DNA of 64,000 nt from Acanthosepion esculentum (lineage: Eukaryota; Mollusca; Cephalopoda; Sepiida; Sepiidae): the NCBI GenBank assembly GCA_964036315.1, contig OZ038510.1, positions 85,676,073 to 85,740,072 of the forward strand, in the 5' to 3' direction. The notes under the pieces are model-generated. The model searched no databases and was not told where the DNA came from. It worked only from the letters and a program-made list of their open reading frames with translations. Both the position numbers and the translations under genes were made by a program. This document shows positions 13,431-25,972 of this stretch, one piece after another. Position 1 is the stretch's first letter; every line of letters begins with the position of its first letter.

Positions 13431-15035
13431 GTCTCTATTGATGTGGCCATCTAATGGATGAGAAGAGGATGTCTATTGGTGTGGTCAACTACTGGATTAA
13501 TAGAGGAAGTCTCTATTAATGTGACCATCTAATGGATGAGAAGAGGAAGTCTCTATTGATGTGGTCATCTAATGGATGAGAAAAGGAAATCTCTATTGAT
13601 GTGGCCATCTAATGGAGGAGAAGTGGAAGTCTATTGATGTGGTCATCTAATGGATTAGAAGAGGAAGTCTCTAATGATGTGGCCATCTAATGGATGAGAA
13701 GAGGAAGTCTATTGATGTGGTCATCTAAAGGATTAGAAGAGGAAGTCTCTAGTGATGTGGCCATCTAATGGATTAGAAGAGGAGGTCTCTATTTATGTGG
13801 TCATCTAATGGATGAGAAGAGGTATTCTATTGATGTGGTCATCTAATGGATTAGAAGAGGAAGTCTCTATTGATGTGGCCATCTAATAGATTAGAAGAGG
13901 AAGTCTCTATTGATGTGGTCATCTAATGGATGAGAAGAGGAAGTCTATTGATGTGGTCATCTAATGGATTAGAAGAGGAAGTCTCTATTGATGTGGTCAT
14001 CTAATGGATGAGAAGAGGAAGTCTATTGATGTGGCCATCTATTGGATGAGGAGAGGAAGTCTATTGTTGTGGTCATCTAATGTATTAGCAGAGGAAGTCT
14101 CTATTGATGTGGTCATCTAATGCATGAGAAGAGGATGTCTATTGATGTGGTAATCTAATGGATTAGAAGAGGAAGTCTTTATTGATGTGGCCTTATAATG
14201 GATTAGAAGCGGAAGTCTATTGATGTGCTCATCTAATGGATGAGAAGAGGAAGACTATTGATGTGGTCATCTAATGGATTAGAAGAGGAAGTCTCTATTT
14301 ATGTGGTCATCTAATGGATTAAAAGAGGAAGTCTCTATTTATGTGGCCATCTAATGGATTAGAAGAGGAAGACTCTATTGATGTGGTCATCTAATGGATG
14401 AGAAGAGGAAGTCTATTGATGTGGTCATCTAATGGATTAGAAGAGGAAGTCTCTATTGGTGTGGTCATCTAATGGATGAGAAGAGGAAGTCTATTGATGT
14501 GGTCATCTAATGGATTAGAAAAGGAAGTCTCTATTGATGTGGTCATCTAATGGATTAGAAGAGGAAGTCTCTATTGATGTGGTCATCTAATGGATGAGAA
14601 GAGGAAGTCTATTCATGTGGTCATCTAATAGATTAGAAGAGGAAGTCTCTATTGATGTGGTCATCTAATGGATGAGAAGAGAAAATCTATGCATGTTGTC
14701 ATCTAATGGATTAGAAGAGGATGTCTCTATTGATGTGGCCATCTAATGGATTAGAAGAGGAAGTCTCTATTGATGTGGTCATCTAATGGATGAGAAGAGG
14801 AAGTCTATATATGTGATCATCTACTGGATTAGAAGAGGAAGTCTCTATTGATGTGGTCATCTAATGGATTAGAAGAGGATGTCTCTATTGATATGGTCAT
14901 CTAATGGATTAGAAGAGGAAGTCTCTATTGATGTGGCCATCTAATGGATTAGAAGAGGATGTCTCTATTGATGTGGTCATCTAATGGATGAGGAGAGGAA
15001 TTCTATTGATGTGGTCATCTAATGGATTAGATGAG
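13431..15035 (+). repeat. 1567/1608-bp tandem duplication, copy 2
   Basis: This repeats the monomer order of the preceding segment. It keeps the variants AATGATGTGG, CTAGTGATG, GTATTCTATTG, TTGTTGTGG, TTAGCAGAGG, CCTTATAAT, ATGCATG and TATATATG in the same order. Differences seen include GTGACC here against GTGGCC at the start, and about 41 bp present here near 14520-14560 that the first copy lacks. GAATTC lies at 14998. After about 15035 the sequence returns to the order found at 9540-10250. Confidence 0.78.
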
Positions 15036-15740
15036 TAAGTCTCTATTGATGTGGTCATCTAATGGATGAGAAGAGGATGTCTATTGATGTGGTCATCTAA
15101 TGGATTAGAAGAGGAAGTCTTTATTGATGTGGCCATCTAATGGATTAGAAGAGGAAGTCTATTGATGTGCTCATCTAATGGATGAGAAGAGGAGGTCTAT
15201 TGATGTGGTCATCTAATGGATTAGAAGAGGAAGTCTCTATTGATGTGGTCATCTAATGGATTAAAAGAGGAAGTCTCTATTTATGTGGCAATCTTATGGA
15301 TTAGAAGAGGAAGTCTCTATTGATGTGGTCATCTAATTGATGAGAAGAGGAAGTCTGTTGATGTGGTCATCTAATGGATTAGAAGAGGAAGTCTCTATTG
15401 ATGTGGTCATCTAATGGATGAGAAGAGGAAGACTATTGATGTGGTCATCTAATGGATTAGAAAAGGAAGTCTCTATTGATGTGGTCATGTAATGGATTAG
15501 AAGAGGAAGTCTCTATTGATGTGGTCATGTAATGGATGAGAAGAGGAAGTCTCTATTGATATGGTCATCTAATGTATTAGAAGAGGAAGTCACTATTGAT
15601 GTGGTCATCTAATGGATTAGAAGAGGAAGTCTATTGATGTGGCCATCTAATGGATGAGAAGAGGAAGTCTATTGATGTGGTCATCTAATGGATTAGAAGA
15701 GGACGTCTATATTGATGTGGTCATCTAATGGATTAGAAGA
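15036..15740 (+). repeat. Distal end of the second 3.49-kb unit
   Basis: The order here matches 9545-10250 at an offset of about 5491 bp. CAATCTTATGG at about 9800 matches 15291. GTCTGTTGATG, the two consecutive GTCATGTAATGG units and GAGGACGTC follow in both. The offset equals 3489 plus the three insertions and the 1608-bp duplication upstream, so the 1.57-kb duplication is nested inside the second copy. Confidence 0.7.
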
Positions 15741-18267
15741 GGAAGTCTCTATTGATGTGGCCATCTAATGGATTAGAAGAGGAAGTCTCTATTGATGTGG
15801 TCATCTAATGGATGAGAAGAGGAAGTCTATTGATGTGGTCATCTAATGGATTAGAAGAGGAAGTCTCTATTGATGTGGTCATCTAATGGATGAGAAGAGT
15901 AAGTCTATTGATGTGGTCATCTAATGGATTAGAAAAAAGAAGTCTCTATTGATGTGGTCATCTAATGGATTAGAAGAGGAAGCCTCTATTGATGTGTTCA
16001 TCTAATGAATGAGAAGAGGAAGTCTCTATTGATGTGGCCATCTAATGGATGAGAAGAGGAAGTCTATTGGTGTGGTCAACTACTGGATTAATAGAGGAAG
16101 TCTCTATTGATGTGGCCATCTAATGGATGAGAAGAGGAAGTCTCTATTGATGTGGTCATCTAATGGATGAGAAAAGGAAATCTCTATTGATGTGGCCATC
16201 TAATGGAAGAGAAGTGGAAGTCTATTGATGTGGTCATCTAATGGATTAGAAGAGGAAGTCTCTAATGATGTGGCCATCTAATGGATGAGAAGAGGAAATC
16301 TTTGCATGTTGTCCTCTAATGGATTAGAAGAGGATGTCTCTATTGATGTGGCCATCTAATGGATTAGAAGAGGAAGTCTCTATTGATGTGGTCATCTAAT
16401 GGATGAGAAGAGGAAGTCTATTCATGTGGTCATCTAAGAGATTAGAAGAGGAAGTCTCTATTGATGTGGTCATCTAATGGATGAGAAGAGGAAATCTATG
16501 CATGTTGTCATCTAATGGATTAGAAGAGGATGTCTCTATTGATGTGGCCATCTAATGGATTAGAAGAGGAAGTCTCTATTGATGTGGTCATCTAATGGAT
16601 GAGAAGAGGAAGTCTATATATGTGATCATCTACTGGATTAGAAGAGGAAGTCTCTATTGATGTGGTCATCTAATGGATTAGAAGAGGATGTCTCTATTGA
16701 TATGGTCATCTAATGGATTAGAAGAGGAAGTCTCTATTGATGGGGCCATCTAATGGATTAGAAGAGGATGTCTCTATTGATGTGGTCATCTAATGGATGA
16801 GGAGAGGAATTATATTGATGTGGTCATCTAATGGATTAGAAGAGGAAGTCTCTATTGATGTGGTCATCTAATGGATTAGAAGAGGATGTCTCTATTGATA
16901 TGGTCTTCTAATGGATTAGAAGAGGAAGTCTCTATTGATGTGGCCATCTAATGGATGAGGAGAGGAATTCTATTGATGTGCTCATCTAATGGATTAGAAG
17001 AGGAAGTCTATTGGTGTGCTCATCTAATGGATTAGAAGAGGAAGTCTCTATTCATGTGGTCATCTAATGGATTAAAAGGGGAAGTCTCTATTTATGTGGC
17101 CATCTAATGGATTATAAGAGGAAGAATCTATTGATATGGTCAGCTAATGGATGAGAAGAGGAAGTCTATTGATGTGGTCATCTAATGGATTAGAAGACGA
17201 AGTCTCTATTGATGTGGTCATCTAATGGATTAGCAGAGGAAGTCTCTTTTGATGTGGTCATCTAATGGATTAGAAGAGGAAGCCTCTATTGATGTGGTCA
17301 TCTAATGGATCAGAAGAGGAAGTCTATTGATGTGGTCATCTAATGGATTAGAAGAAGAAGTCTCTATTGATGTGGTCATCAAATGGATGAGAAAAGGAAG
17401 TCTCTATTGATGTGGCAATCTAATGGATGAGAAGAGGAAGTCTATTGATGTGGTCATCTAATGGATTAGAAGAGGAAGTCTCTAGTGATGTGGCCATCTA
17501 ATGGATTAGAAGAGGAGGTCTCTATTGATGTGGTCATCGAATGGATGAGAAGAGGTATTCTATTGATGTGGTCATCTAATGGATTTGAAGAGGAAGTCTC
17601 TATAGATGTGGTCATCTAATGGATTAGAAGAGGAAGTCTCTATTGATGTGGCCATCTAATAGATTAGAAGAGGAAGTCTCTATTGATGTGGCCATCTAAT
17701 GGATTAGAAGACGAAGTCTATTGATGTGGTCATCTAATGGATGAGAAGAGGAAGTCTATTGATGTGTTCATCTAATGGATTAGAAGAGGAAGTCTCTATT
17801 GATGTTGTCATCTAATGGATGAGAAGTGGATGTCTATTGATGTGGTCATCTAATGGATGAGAAGAGGAAGTCTATTGATGTGGTCATCTAATGGATTAGA
17901 AGAGGAAGTCTCTATTGATGTGGCCAACTAAGGGATTAGAAGAGGAAGTCTCTATTGATGTGGTCATCTAATGGATTAGAAGAGGAAGTCTATTGATGTG
18001 CTCATCTAATGGATTAGAAGAGGAAGTCTATTGGTGTGCTCATCTAATGGATTAGAAGAGGAAGTCTCTATTCATGTGGTCATCTAATGGATTAAAAGTG
18101 GAAGTCTCTATTTATGTGGCCATCAAATGGATTAGAAGAGGAAGTCTCTATTGATGTGGTCAGCTAATGGATGAGAAGAGGAAGTCTATTGATGTGGTCA
18201 TCTAATGGATTAGAAGACGAAGTCTCTATTGATGTGGTCATCTAATGGATTAGCAGAGGAAGTCTCT

Positions 18268-18286
18268 ATTGATGTGGTCATCTAAT
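18268..18286 (+). other. Imperfect inverted repeat at the start of each monomer
   Basis: The first 19 bases of the consensus, ATTGATGTGGTCATCTAAT, form a dyad. ATTGATG can pair with CATC plus AAT across a TGGT loop, giving seven base pairs with one unpaired T. The same dyad recurs in most monomers of the window. The common GGCC variant alters only the loop, whereas CATG in place of CATC breaks one pair. A weaker second dyad, AGAG-GAAGT-CTCT, exists at the end of type A units and is lost in type B units with the missing CT. The pairing is visible in the sequence. Any structural or protein-binding role is inference. Confidence 0.7.
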
Positions 18287-18307
18287 GGATTAGAAGAGGA
18301 AGTCTCT
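18268..18307 (+). repeat. Reference type A monomer (40 bp)
   Basis: This is an exact example of the commonest monomer, and the next unit at 18308-18347 is identical to it. In order it holds ATTGATGTGG, TCATCTAATG, GATTAGAAGA and GGAAGTCTCT, ten bases each. Type A is defined by GGATTAG in the third quarter and by the doubled CT at the end. The commonest variable positions in other units are GGTC versus GGCC in the first half, CATC versus CATG, and AAG versus GAG or ATG before the final TCTCT. The consensus contains no CpG. Confidence 0.95.
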
Positions 18308-20586
18308 ATTGATGTGGTCATCTAATGGATTAGAAGAGGAAGTCTCTATTGATGTGGTCATCTAATGGATGAGAAGAGGAAGTCTATTGATGTGGTCATC
18401 TAATGGATTAGAAGAGGAAGTCTCTATTGATGTGGTCATCTAATGGATGAGAAGAGTAAGTCTATTGATGTGGTCATCTAATGGATTAGAAAAAAGAAGT
18501 CTCTATTGATGTGGTCATCTAATGGATTAGAAGAGGAAGCCTCTATTGATGTGGTCATCTAATGAATGAGAAGAGGAAGTCTCTATTGATGTGGCCATCT
18601 AATGGATGAGAAGAGGAAGACTATTGGTGTGGTCAACTACTGGATTAATAGAGGAAGTCTCTATTGATGTGGCCATCTAATGGATGAGAAGAGGAAGTCT
18701 CTATTGATGTGGTCATCTAATGGATGAGAAAAGGAAATCTCTATTGATGTGGCCATCTAATGGAGGAGAAGTGGAAGTCTATTGATGTGGTCATCTAATG
18801 GATTAGAAGAGGAAGTCTCTAATGATGTGGCCATCTAATGGATGAGAAGAGGAAGTCTATTGATGTGGTCATCTAAAGGATTAGAAGAGGAAGTCTCTAT
18901 TGATGTGGCCATCTAATGGATTAGAAGAGGAGGTCTCTATTTATGTGGTCATCTAATGGATGAGAAGAGGTATTCTATTGATGTGGTCATCTAATGGATT
19001 AGAAGAGGAAGTCTCTATTGATGTGGCCATCTAATAGATTAGAAGAGGAAGTCTCTATTGATGTGGTCATCTAATGGATGAGAAGAGGAAGTCTATTGAT
19101 GTGGTCATCTAATGGATTAGAAGAGGAAGTCTCTATTGATGTGGTCATCTAATGGATGAGAAGAGGATGTCTATTGATGTGGCCATCTAATGGATGAGGA
19201 GAGGAAGTCTATTGTTGTGGTCATCTAATGTATTAGAAGAGGAAGTCTCTATTGATGTGGTCATCTAATGCATGAGAAGAGGATGTCTATTGATGTGGTA
19301 ATCTAATGGATTAGAAGAGGAAGTCTTTATTGATGTGGCCTTATAATGGATTAGAAGCGGAAGTCTATTGATGTGCTCATCTAATGGATGAGAAGAGGAA
19401 GACTATTGATGTGGTCATCTAATGGATTAGAAGAGGAAGTCTCTATTTATGTGGTCATCTAATGGATTAAAAGAGGTAGTCTCTATTTATGTGGCCATCT
19501 AATGTATTAGAAGAGGAAGACTCTATTGATGTGGTCATCTAATGGATGAGAAGAGGAAGTCTATTGATGTGGTCATCTAATGGATTAGAAGAGGAAGTCT
19601 CTATTGGTGTGGTCATCTAATGGATGAGAAGAGGAAGTCTATTGATGTGGTCATCTAATGGATTAGAAAAGGAAGTCTCTATTGATGTGGTCATCTAATG
19701 GATTAGAAGAGGAAGTCTCTATTGATGTGGTCATCTAATGGATGAGAAGAGGAAGTCTATTCATGTGGTCATCTAATAGATTAGAAGAGGAAGTCTCTAT
19801 TGATGTGGTCATCTAATGGATGAGAAGAGGAAATCTATGCATGTTGTCATCTAATGGATTAGAAGAGGATGTCTCTATTGATGTGGCCATCTAATGGATT
19901 AGAAGAGGAAGTCTCTATTGATGTGGTCATCTAATGGATGAGAAGAGGAAGTCTATATATGTGATCATCTACTGGATTAGAAGAGGAAGTCTCTATTGAT
20001 GTGGTCATCTAATGGATTAGAAGAGGATGTCTCTATTGATATGGTCATCTAATGGATTAGAAGAGGAAGTCACTATTGATGGGGCCATCTAATGGATTAG
20101 AAGAGGATGTCTCTATTGATGTGTTCATCTAATGGATGAGGAGAGGAATTCTATTGATGTGGTCATCTAATGGATTAGAAGAGGAAGTCTCTATTGATGT
20201 GGTCATCTAATGGATTAGAAGAGGATGTCTCTATTGATATGGTCTTCTAATGGATTAGAAGAGGAAGTCTCTATTGATGTGGCCATCTAATGGATGAGGA
20301 GAGGAATTCTATTGATGTGCTCATCTAATGGATTAGAAGAGGAAGTCTATTGGTGTGCTCATCTAATGGATTAGAAGAGGAAGTCTCTATTCATGTGGTC
20401 ATCTAATGGATTAAAAGGGGAAGTCTCTATTTATGTGACCATCTAATGGATTAGAAGAGGAAGTCTCTATTGATGTGGTCAGCTAATGGATGAGAAGAGG
20501 AAGACTATTGATGTGGTCATCTAATGGATTAGAAGACGAAGTCTCTATTGATGTGGTCATCTAATGGATTAGCAGAGGAAGTCTCT
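18308..20586 (+). repeat. 2279-bp tandem duplication, copy 1
   Basis: Four markers recur exactly 2279 bp downstream: CAACTACTGG 18634 to 20913, CCTTATAAT 19341 to 21620, ATGCATG 19838 to 22117, and GAAGACGAAG or its variant 20537 to 22816. Differences between the copies are scattered single bases, for example GAAGACTATTGG near 18620 against GAAGTCTATTGG, and AATGTATTAG near 19502 against AATGGATTAG. That suggests a fairly recent event. Confidence 0.8.
18348..18385 (+). repeat. Reference type B monomer (38 bp)
   Basis: This unit differs from the type A unit just upstream by two linked changes. GGATTAG becomes GGATGAG, and the terminal TCTCT becomes TCT, which shortens the unit to 38 bp. Next to a type A unit it makes a 78-bp dimer, and A-B alternation is common from about 7 kb rightward. 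The linkage is strong but not absolute. Units with GGATGAG and a full TCTCT occur (for example near 18690-18740), especially in the first 6.9 kb. Confidence 0.93.
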
Positions 20587-22865
20587 ATTGATGTGGTCAT
20601 CTAATGGATTAGAAGAGGAAGTCTCTATTGATGTGGTCATCTAATGGATGAGAAGAGGAAGTCTATTGATGTGGTCATCTAATGGATTAGAAGAGGAAGT
20701 CTCTATTGATGTGGTCATCTAATGGATGAGAAGAGTAAGTCTATTGATGTGGTCATCTAATGGATTAGAAAAAAGAAGTCTCTATTGATGTGGTCATCTA
20801 ATGGATTAGAAGAGGAAGCCTCTATTGATGTGGTCATCTAATGAATGAGAAGAGGAAGTCTCTATTGATGTGGCCATCTAATGGATGAGAAGAGGAAGTC
20901 TATTGGTGTGGTCAACTACTGGATTAATAGAGGAAGTCTCTATTGATGTGGCCATCTAATGGATGAGAAGAGGAAGTCTCTATTGATGTGGTCATGTAAT
21001 GGATGAGAAAAGGAAATCTCTATTGATGTGGCCATCTAATGGAGGAGAAGTGGAAGTCTATTGATGTGGTCATCTAATGGATTAGAAGAGGAAGTCTCTA
21101 ATGATGTGGCCATCTAATGGATGAGAAGAGGAAGACTATTGATGTGGTCATCTAAAGGATTAGAAGAGGAAGTCTCTATTGATGTGGCCATCTAATGGAT
21201 TAGAAGAGGAGGTCTCTATTTATGTGGTCATCTAATGGATGAGAAGATGTATTCTATTGATGTGGTCATCTAATGGATTAGAAGAGGAAGTCTCTATTGA
21301 TGTGGCCATCTAATAGATTAGAAGAGGAAGTCTCTATTGATGTGGTCATCTAATGGATGAGAAGAGGAAGTCTATTGATGTGGTCATCTAATGGATTAGA
21401 AGAGGAAGTCTCTATTGATGTGGTCATCTAATGGATGAGAAGAGGAAGTCTATTGATGTGGCCATCTAATGGATGAGGAGAGGAAGTCTATTGTTGTGGT
21501 CATCTAATGTATTAGAAGAGGAAGTCTCTATTGATGTGGTCATCTAATGCATGAGAAGAGGATGTCTATTGATGTGGTAATCTAATGGATTAGAAGAGGA
21601 AGTCTTTATTGATGTGGCCTTATAATGGATTAGAAGCGGAAGTCTATTGATGTGCTCATCTAATGGATGAGAAGAGGAAGACTATTGATGTGGTCATCTA
21701 ATGGATTAGAAGAGGAAGTCTCTATTTATGTGGTCAACTAATGGATTAAAAGAGGTAGTCTCTATTTATGTGGCCATCTAATGGATTAGAAGAGGAAGAC
21801 TCTATTGATGTGGTCATCTAATGGATGAGAAGAGGAAGTCTATTGATGTGGTCATCTAATGGATTAGAAGAGGAAGTCTCTATTGGTGTGGTCATCTAAT
21901 GGATGAGAAGAGGAAGTCTATTGATGTGGTCATCTAATGGATTAGAAAAGGAAGTCTCTATTGATGTGGTCATCTAATGGATTAGAAGAGGAAGTCTCTA
22001 TTGATGTGGTCATCTAATGGATGAGAAGAGGAAGTCTATTCATGTGGTCATCTAATAGATTAGAAGAGGAAGTCTCTATTGATGTGGTCATCTAATGGAT
22101 GAGAAGAGGAAATCTATGCATGTTGTCATCTAATGGATTAGAAGAGGATGTCTCTATTGATGTGGCCATCTAATGGATTAGAAGAGGAAGTCTCTATTGA
22201 TGTGGTCATCTAATGGATGAGAAGAGGAAGTCTATATATGTGATCATCTACTGGATTAGAAGAGGAAGTCTCTATTGATGTGGTCATCTAATGGATTAGA
22301 AGAGGATGTCTCTATTGATATGGTCATCTAATGGATTAGAAGAGGAAGTCTCTATTGATGGGGCCATCTAATGGATTAGAAGAGGATGTCTCTATTGATG
22401 TGGTCATCTAATGGATGAGGAGAGGAATTCTATTGATGTGGTCATCTAATGGATTAGAAGAGGAAGTCTCTATTGATGTGGTCATCTAATGGATTAGAAG
22501 AGGATGTCTCTATTGATATGGTCTTCTAATGGATTAGAAGAGGAAGTCTCTATTGATGTGGCCATCTAATGGATGAGGAGAGGAATTCTATTGATGTGCT
22601 CATCTAATGGATTAGAAGAGGAAGTCTATTGGTGTGCTCATCTAATGGATTAGAAGAGGAAGTCTCTATTCATGTGGTCATCTAATGGATTAAAAGGGGA
22701 AGTCTCTATTTATGTGGCCATCTAATGGATTAGAAGAGGAAGTCTCTATTGATGTGGTCAGCTAATGGATGAGAAGAGGAAGACTATTGATGTGGTCATC
22801 TAATGGATTAGATGACGAAGTCTCTATTGATGTGGTCATCTAATGGATTAGCAGAGGAAGTCTCT
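20587..22865 (+). repeat. 2279-bp tandem duplication, copy 2
   Basis: This repeats the previous segment. Private changes include GTCATGTAATGG near 20992, GAAGATGTATTC near 21245 and GATGACGAAG at about 22811. The following CCTTATAAT marker at 23860 is 2240 bp from the one at 21620, one 40-bp unit shorter. The same order therefore continues at first into the next region before recombined segments take over. Confidence 0.8.
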
Positions 22866-23574
22866 ATTGATGTGGTCATCTAATGGATTAGAAGAGGAAG
22901 CCTCTATTGATGTGGTCATCTAATGGATGAGAAGAGGAAATCTATTGATGTGTTCATCTAATGGATTAGAAGAAGAAGTCTCTATTGATGTGGTCATCAA
23001 ATGGATGAGAAAAGGAAGTCTCTATTGATGTGGCAATCTAATGGATGAGAAGAGGAAGTCTATTGATGTGGTCATCTAATGGATTAGAAGAGGAAGTCAC
23101 TATTGATGTGGCCATCTAATGGATGAGAAGAGGAAGTCTATTGATGTGGTCATCTAAAGGATTAGAAGAGGAAGTCTCTAGTGATGTGGCCATCTAATGG
23201 ATTAGAAGAGGAGGTCTCTATTGATGTGGTCATCGAATGGATGAGAAGAAGTATTCTATTGATGTGGTCATCTAATGGATTTGAAGAGGAAGTCTCTATA
23301 GATGTGGTCATCTAATGGATTAGAAGAGGAAGTCTCTATTGATGTGGCCATCTAATAGATTAGAAGAGGAAGTCTCTATTGATGTGGCCATCTAATGGAT
23401 TAGAAGACGAAGTCTATTGATGTGGTCATCTAATGGATGAGAAGAGGAAGTCTATTGATGTGGTCATCTAATGGATTAGAAGAGGAAGTCTCTATTGATG
23501 TGGCCAACTAAGGGATTAGAAGAGGAAGTCTCTATTGATGTGGTCATCTAATGGTTTAGAAGAGGAAGTCTATT
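22866..23574 (+). repeat. Linking satellite segment
   Basis: This short stretch brings in the order ATCAAATGGATGAG, CTAAAGGATTAG, CTAGTGATG, CATCGAATGG, GAAGTATTCT, GGATTTGAAG, CTAATAGATTAG and CCAACTAAGGG (23505). That order also occurs at 17370-17930, 26370-26890, 28640-29165, 33070-33600 and 36890-37410. It is one of the most often reused modules of the window. Confidence 0.75.
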
Positions 23575-24832
23575 GATGTGCTCATCTAATGGATTAGAAG
23601 AGGAAGTCTATTGGTGTGCTCATCTAATGGATTAGAAGAGGAAGTCGCTATTCATGTGGTCATCTAATGGATTAAAAGGGGAAGTCTCTATTTATGTGGC
23701 CATCTAATGGATTAGAAGAGGAAGTCTCTATTGATGTGGTCAGCTAATGGATGAGAAGAGGAAGTCTATTGATGTGGTCATCTAATGGATTAGAAGACGA
23801 AGTCTCTATTGATGTGGTCATCTAATGGATTAGCAGAGGAAGTCTTTATTGATGTGGCCTTATAATGGATTAGAAGCGGAAGTCTATTGATGTGCTCATC
23901 TAATGGATGAGAAGAGGAAGACTATTGATGTGGTCATCTAATGGATTAGAAGAGGAAGTCTCTATTTATGTGGTCAACTAATGGATTAAAAGAGGTAGTC
24001 TCTATTTATGTGGCCATCTAATGGATTAGAAGAGGAAGACTCTATTGATGTGGTCATCTAATGGATGAGAAGAGGAAGTCTATTGATGTGGTCATCTAAT
24101 GGATTAGAAGAGGAAGTCTCTATTGGTGTGGTCATCTAATGGATGAGAAGAGGAAGTCTATTGATGTGGTCATCTAATGGATTAGAAAAGGAAGTCACTA
24201 TTGATGTGGTCATCTAATGGATTAGAAGAGGAAGTCTCTATTGATGTGGTCATCTAATGGATGAGAAGAGGAAGTCTATTCATGTGGTCATCTAATAGAT
24301 TAGAAGAGGAAGTCTCTATTGATGTGGTCATCTAATGGATGAGAAGAGGAAATCTATGCATGTTGTCATCTAATGGATTAGAAGAGGATGTCTCTATTGA
24401 TGTGGCCATCTAATGGATTAGAAGAGGAAGTCTCTATTGATGTGGTCATCTAATGGATGAGAAGAGGAAGTCTATATATGTGATCATCTACTGGATTAGA
24501 AGAGGAAGTCTCTATTGATGTGGTCATCTAATGGATTAGAAGAGGATGTCTCTATTGATATGGTCATCTAATGGATTAGAAGAGGAAGTCTCTATTGATG
24601 GGGCCATCTAATGGATTAGAAGAGGATGTCTCTATTGATGTGGTCATCTAATGGATGAGGAGAGGAATTCTATTGATGTGGTCATCTAATGGATTAGAAG
24701 AGGAAGTCTCTATTGATGTGGTCATCTAATGGATTAGAAGAGGATGTCTCTATTGATATGGTCTTCTAATGGATTAGAAGAGGAAGTCTCTATTGATGTG
24801 GCCATCTAATGGATGAGGAGAGGAATTCTATT
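23575..24832 (+). repeat. 1258-bp tandem duplication, copy 1
   Basis: CCTTATAAT at 23860 recurs at 25118, and ATGCATG at 24357 recurs at 25615, both 1258 bp away. In this unit TTAGCAGAGG is joined directly to CTTTATTGATG. That junction is absent from older copies and probably marks the recombination point. GTCGCTATTCATG near 23646 is a private single-base difference. Confidence 0.77.
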
Positions 24833-25972
24833 GATGTGCTCATCTAATGGATTAGAAGAGGAAGTCTATTGGTGTGCTCATCTAATGGATTAGAAGAGGA
24901 AGTCTCTATTCATGTGGTCATCTAATGGATTAAAAGGGGAAGTCTCTATTTATGTGGCCATCTAATGGATTAGAAGAGGAAGTCTCTATTGATGTGGTCA
25001 GCTAATGGATGAGAAGAGGAAGTCTATTGATGTGGTCATCTAATGGATTAGAAGACGAAGTCTCTATTGATGTGGTCATCTAATGGATTAGCAGAGGAAG
25101 TCTTTATTGATGTGGCCTTATAATGGATTAGAAGCGGAAGTCTATTGATGTGCTCATCTAATGGATGAGAAGAGGAAGACTATTGATGTGGTCATCTAAT
25201 GGATTAGAAGAGGAAGTCTCTATTTATGTGGTCAACTAATGGATTAAAAGAGGTAGTCTCTATTTATGTGGCCATCTAATGGATTAGAAGAGGAAGACTC
25301 TATTGATGTGGTCATCTAATGGATGAGAAGAGGAAGTCTATTGATGTGGTCATCTAATGGATTAGAAGAGGAAGTCTCTATTGGTGTGGTCATCTAATGG
25401 ATGAGAAGAGGAAGTCTATTGATGTGGTCATCTAATGGATTAGAAAAGGAAGTCTCTATTGATGTGGTCATCTAATGGATTAGAAGAGGAAGTCTCTATT
25501 GATGTGGTCATCTAATGGATGAGAAGAGGAAGTCTATTCATGTGGTCATCTAATAGATTAGAAGAGGAAGTCTCTATTGATGTGGTCATCTAATGGATGA
25601 GAAGAGGAAATCTATGCATGTTGTCATCTAATGGATTAGAAGAGGAAGTCTCTATTGATGTGGTCATCTAATGGATTAGAAGAGGATGTCTCTATTGATA
25701 TGGTCATCTAATGGATTAGAAGAGGAAGTCTCTATTGATGGGGCCATCTAATGGATTAGAAGAGGATGTCTCTATTGATGTGGTCATCTAATGGATGAGG
25801 AGAGGAATTCTATTGATGTGGTCATCTAATGGATTAGAAGAGGAAGTCTCTATTGATGTGGTCATCTAATGGATTAGAAGAGGATGTCTCTATTGATATG
25901 GTCTTCTAATGGATTAGAAGAGGAAGTCTCTATTGATGTGGCCATCTAATGGATGAGGAGAGGAATTCTATT
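24833..25972 (+). repeat. 1258-bp unit, copy 2, shortened to 1140 bp
   Basis: This copy follows copy 1 at an offset of 1258 bp up to about 25636. There it lacks three monomers (118 bp), including the TATATATGTGATC unit present near 24472. Beyond that the offset is 1140 bp, and the text from 24541 to about 25020 matches 25681 to about 26160 line for line. The end repeats the start of the unit once more. Confidence 0.77.

Larger units (their letters stand above)
15741..18307 (+). repeat. Mixed satellite segment without a clean pair
   Basis: The segment is a mosaic of orders seen elsewhere. 15740-16290 resembles 11560-12120 (GAAAAAAGAAG near 15934, CAACTACTGG at 16078). ATGCATG-type units stand at 16303 and 16499, only 196 bp apart. 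About 300 bp at 16981-17280 is repeated at 18001-18300 (offset 1020 bp), including GTGTGCTC, TTAAAAGGGG, GTCAGCTAATGG and GAAGACGAAG. CCAACTAAGGG at 17925 and ATCAAATGGATGAG near 17370 are the first examples of markers used repeatedly further right. Nothing other than satellite is present. Confidence 0.7.

Noticed and set aside
18268..18307. tRNA, rRNA or other structured RNA gene
   Set aside because: The short dyads do not form a cloverleaf or any known RNA fold. No A/B box pair or terminator was seen.
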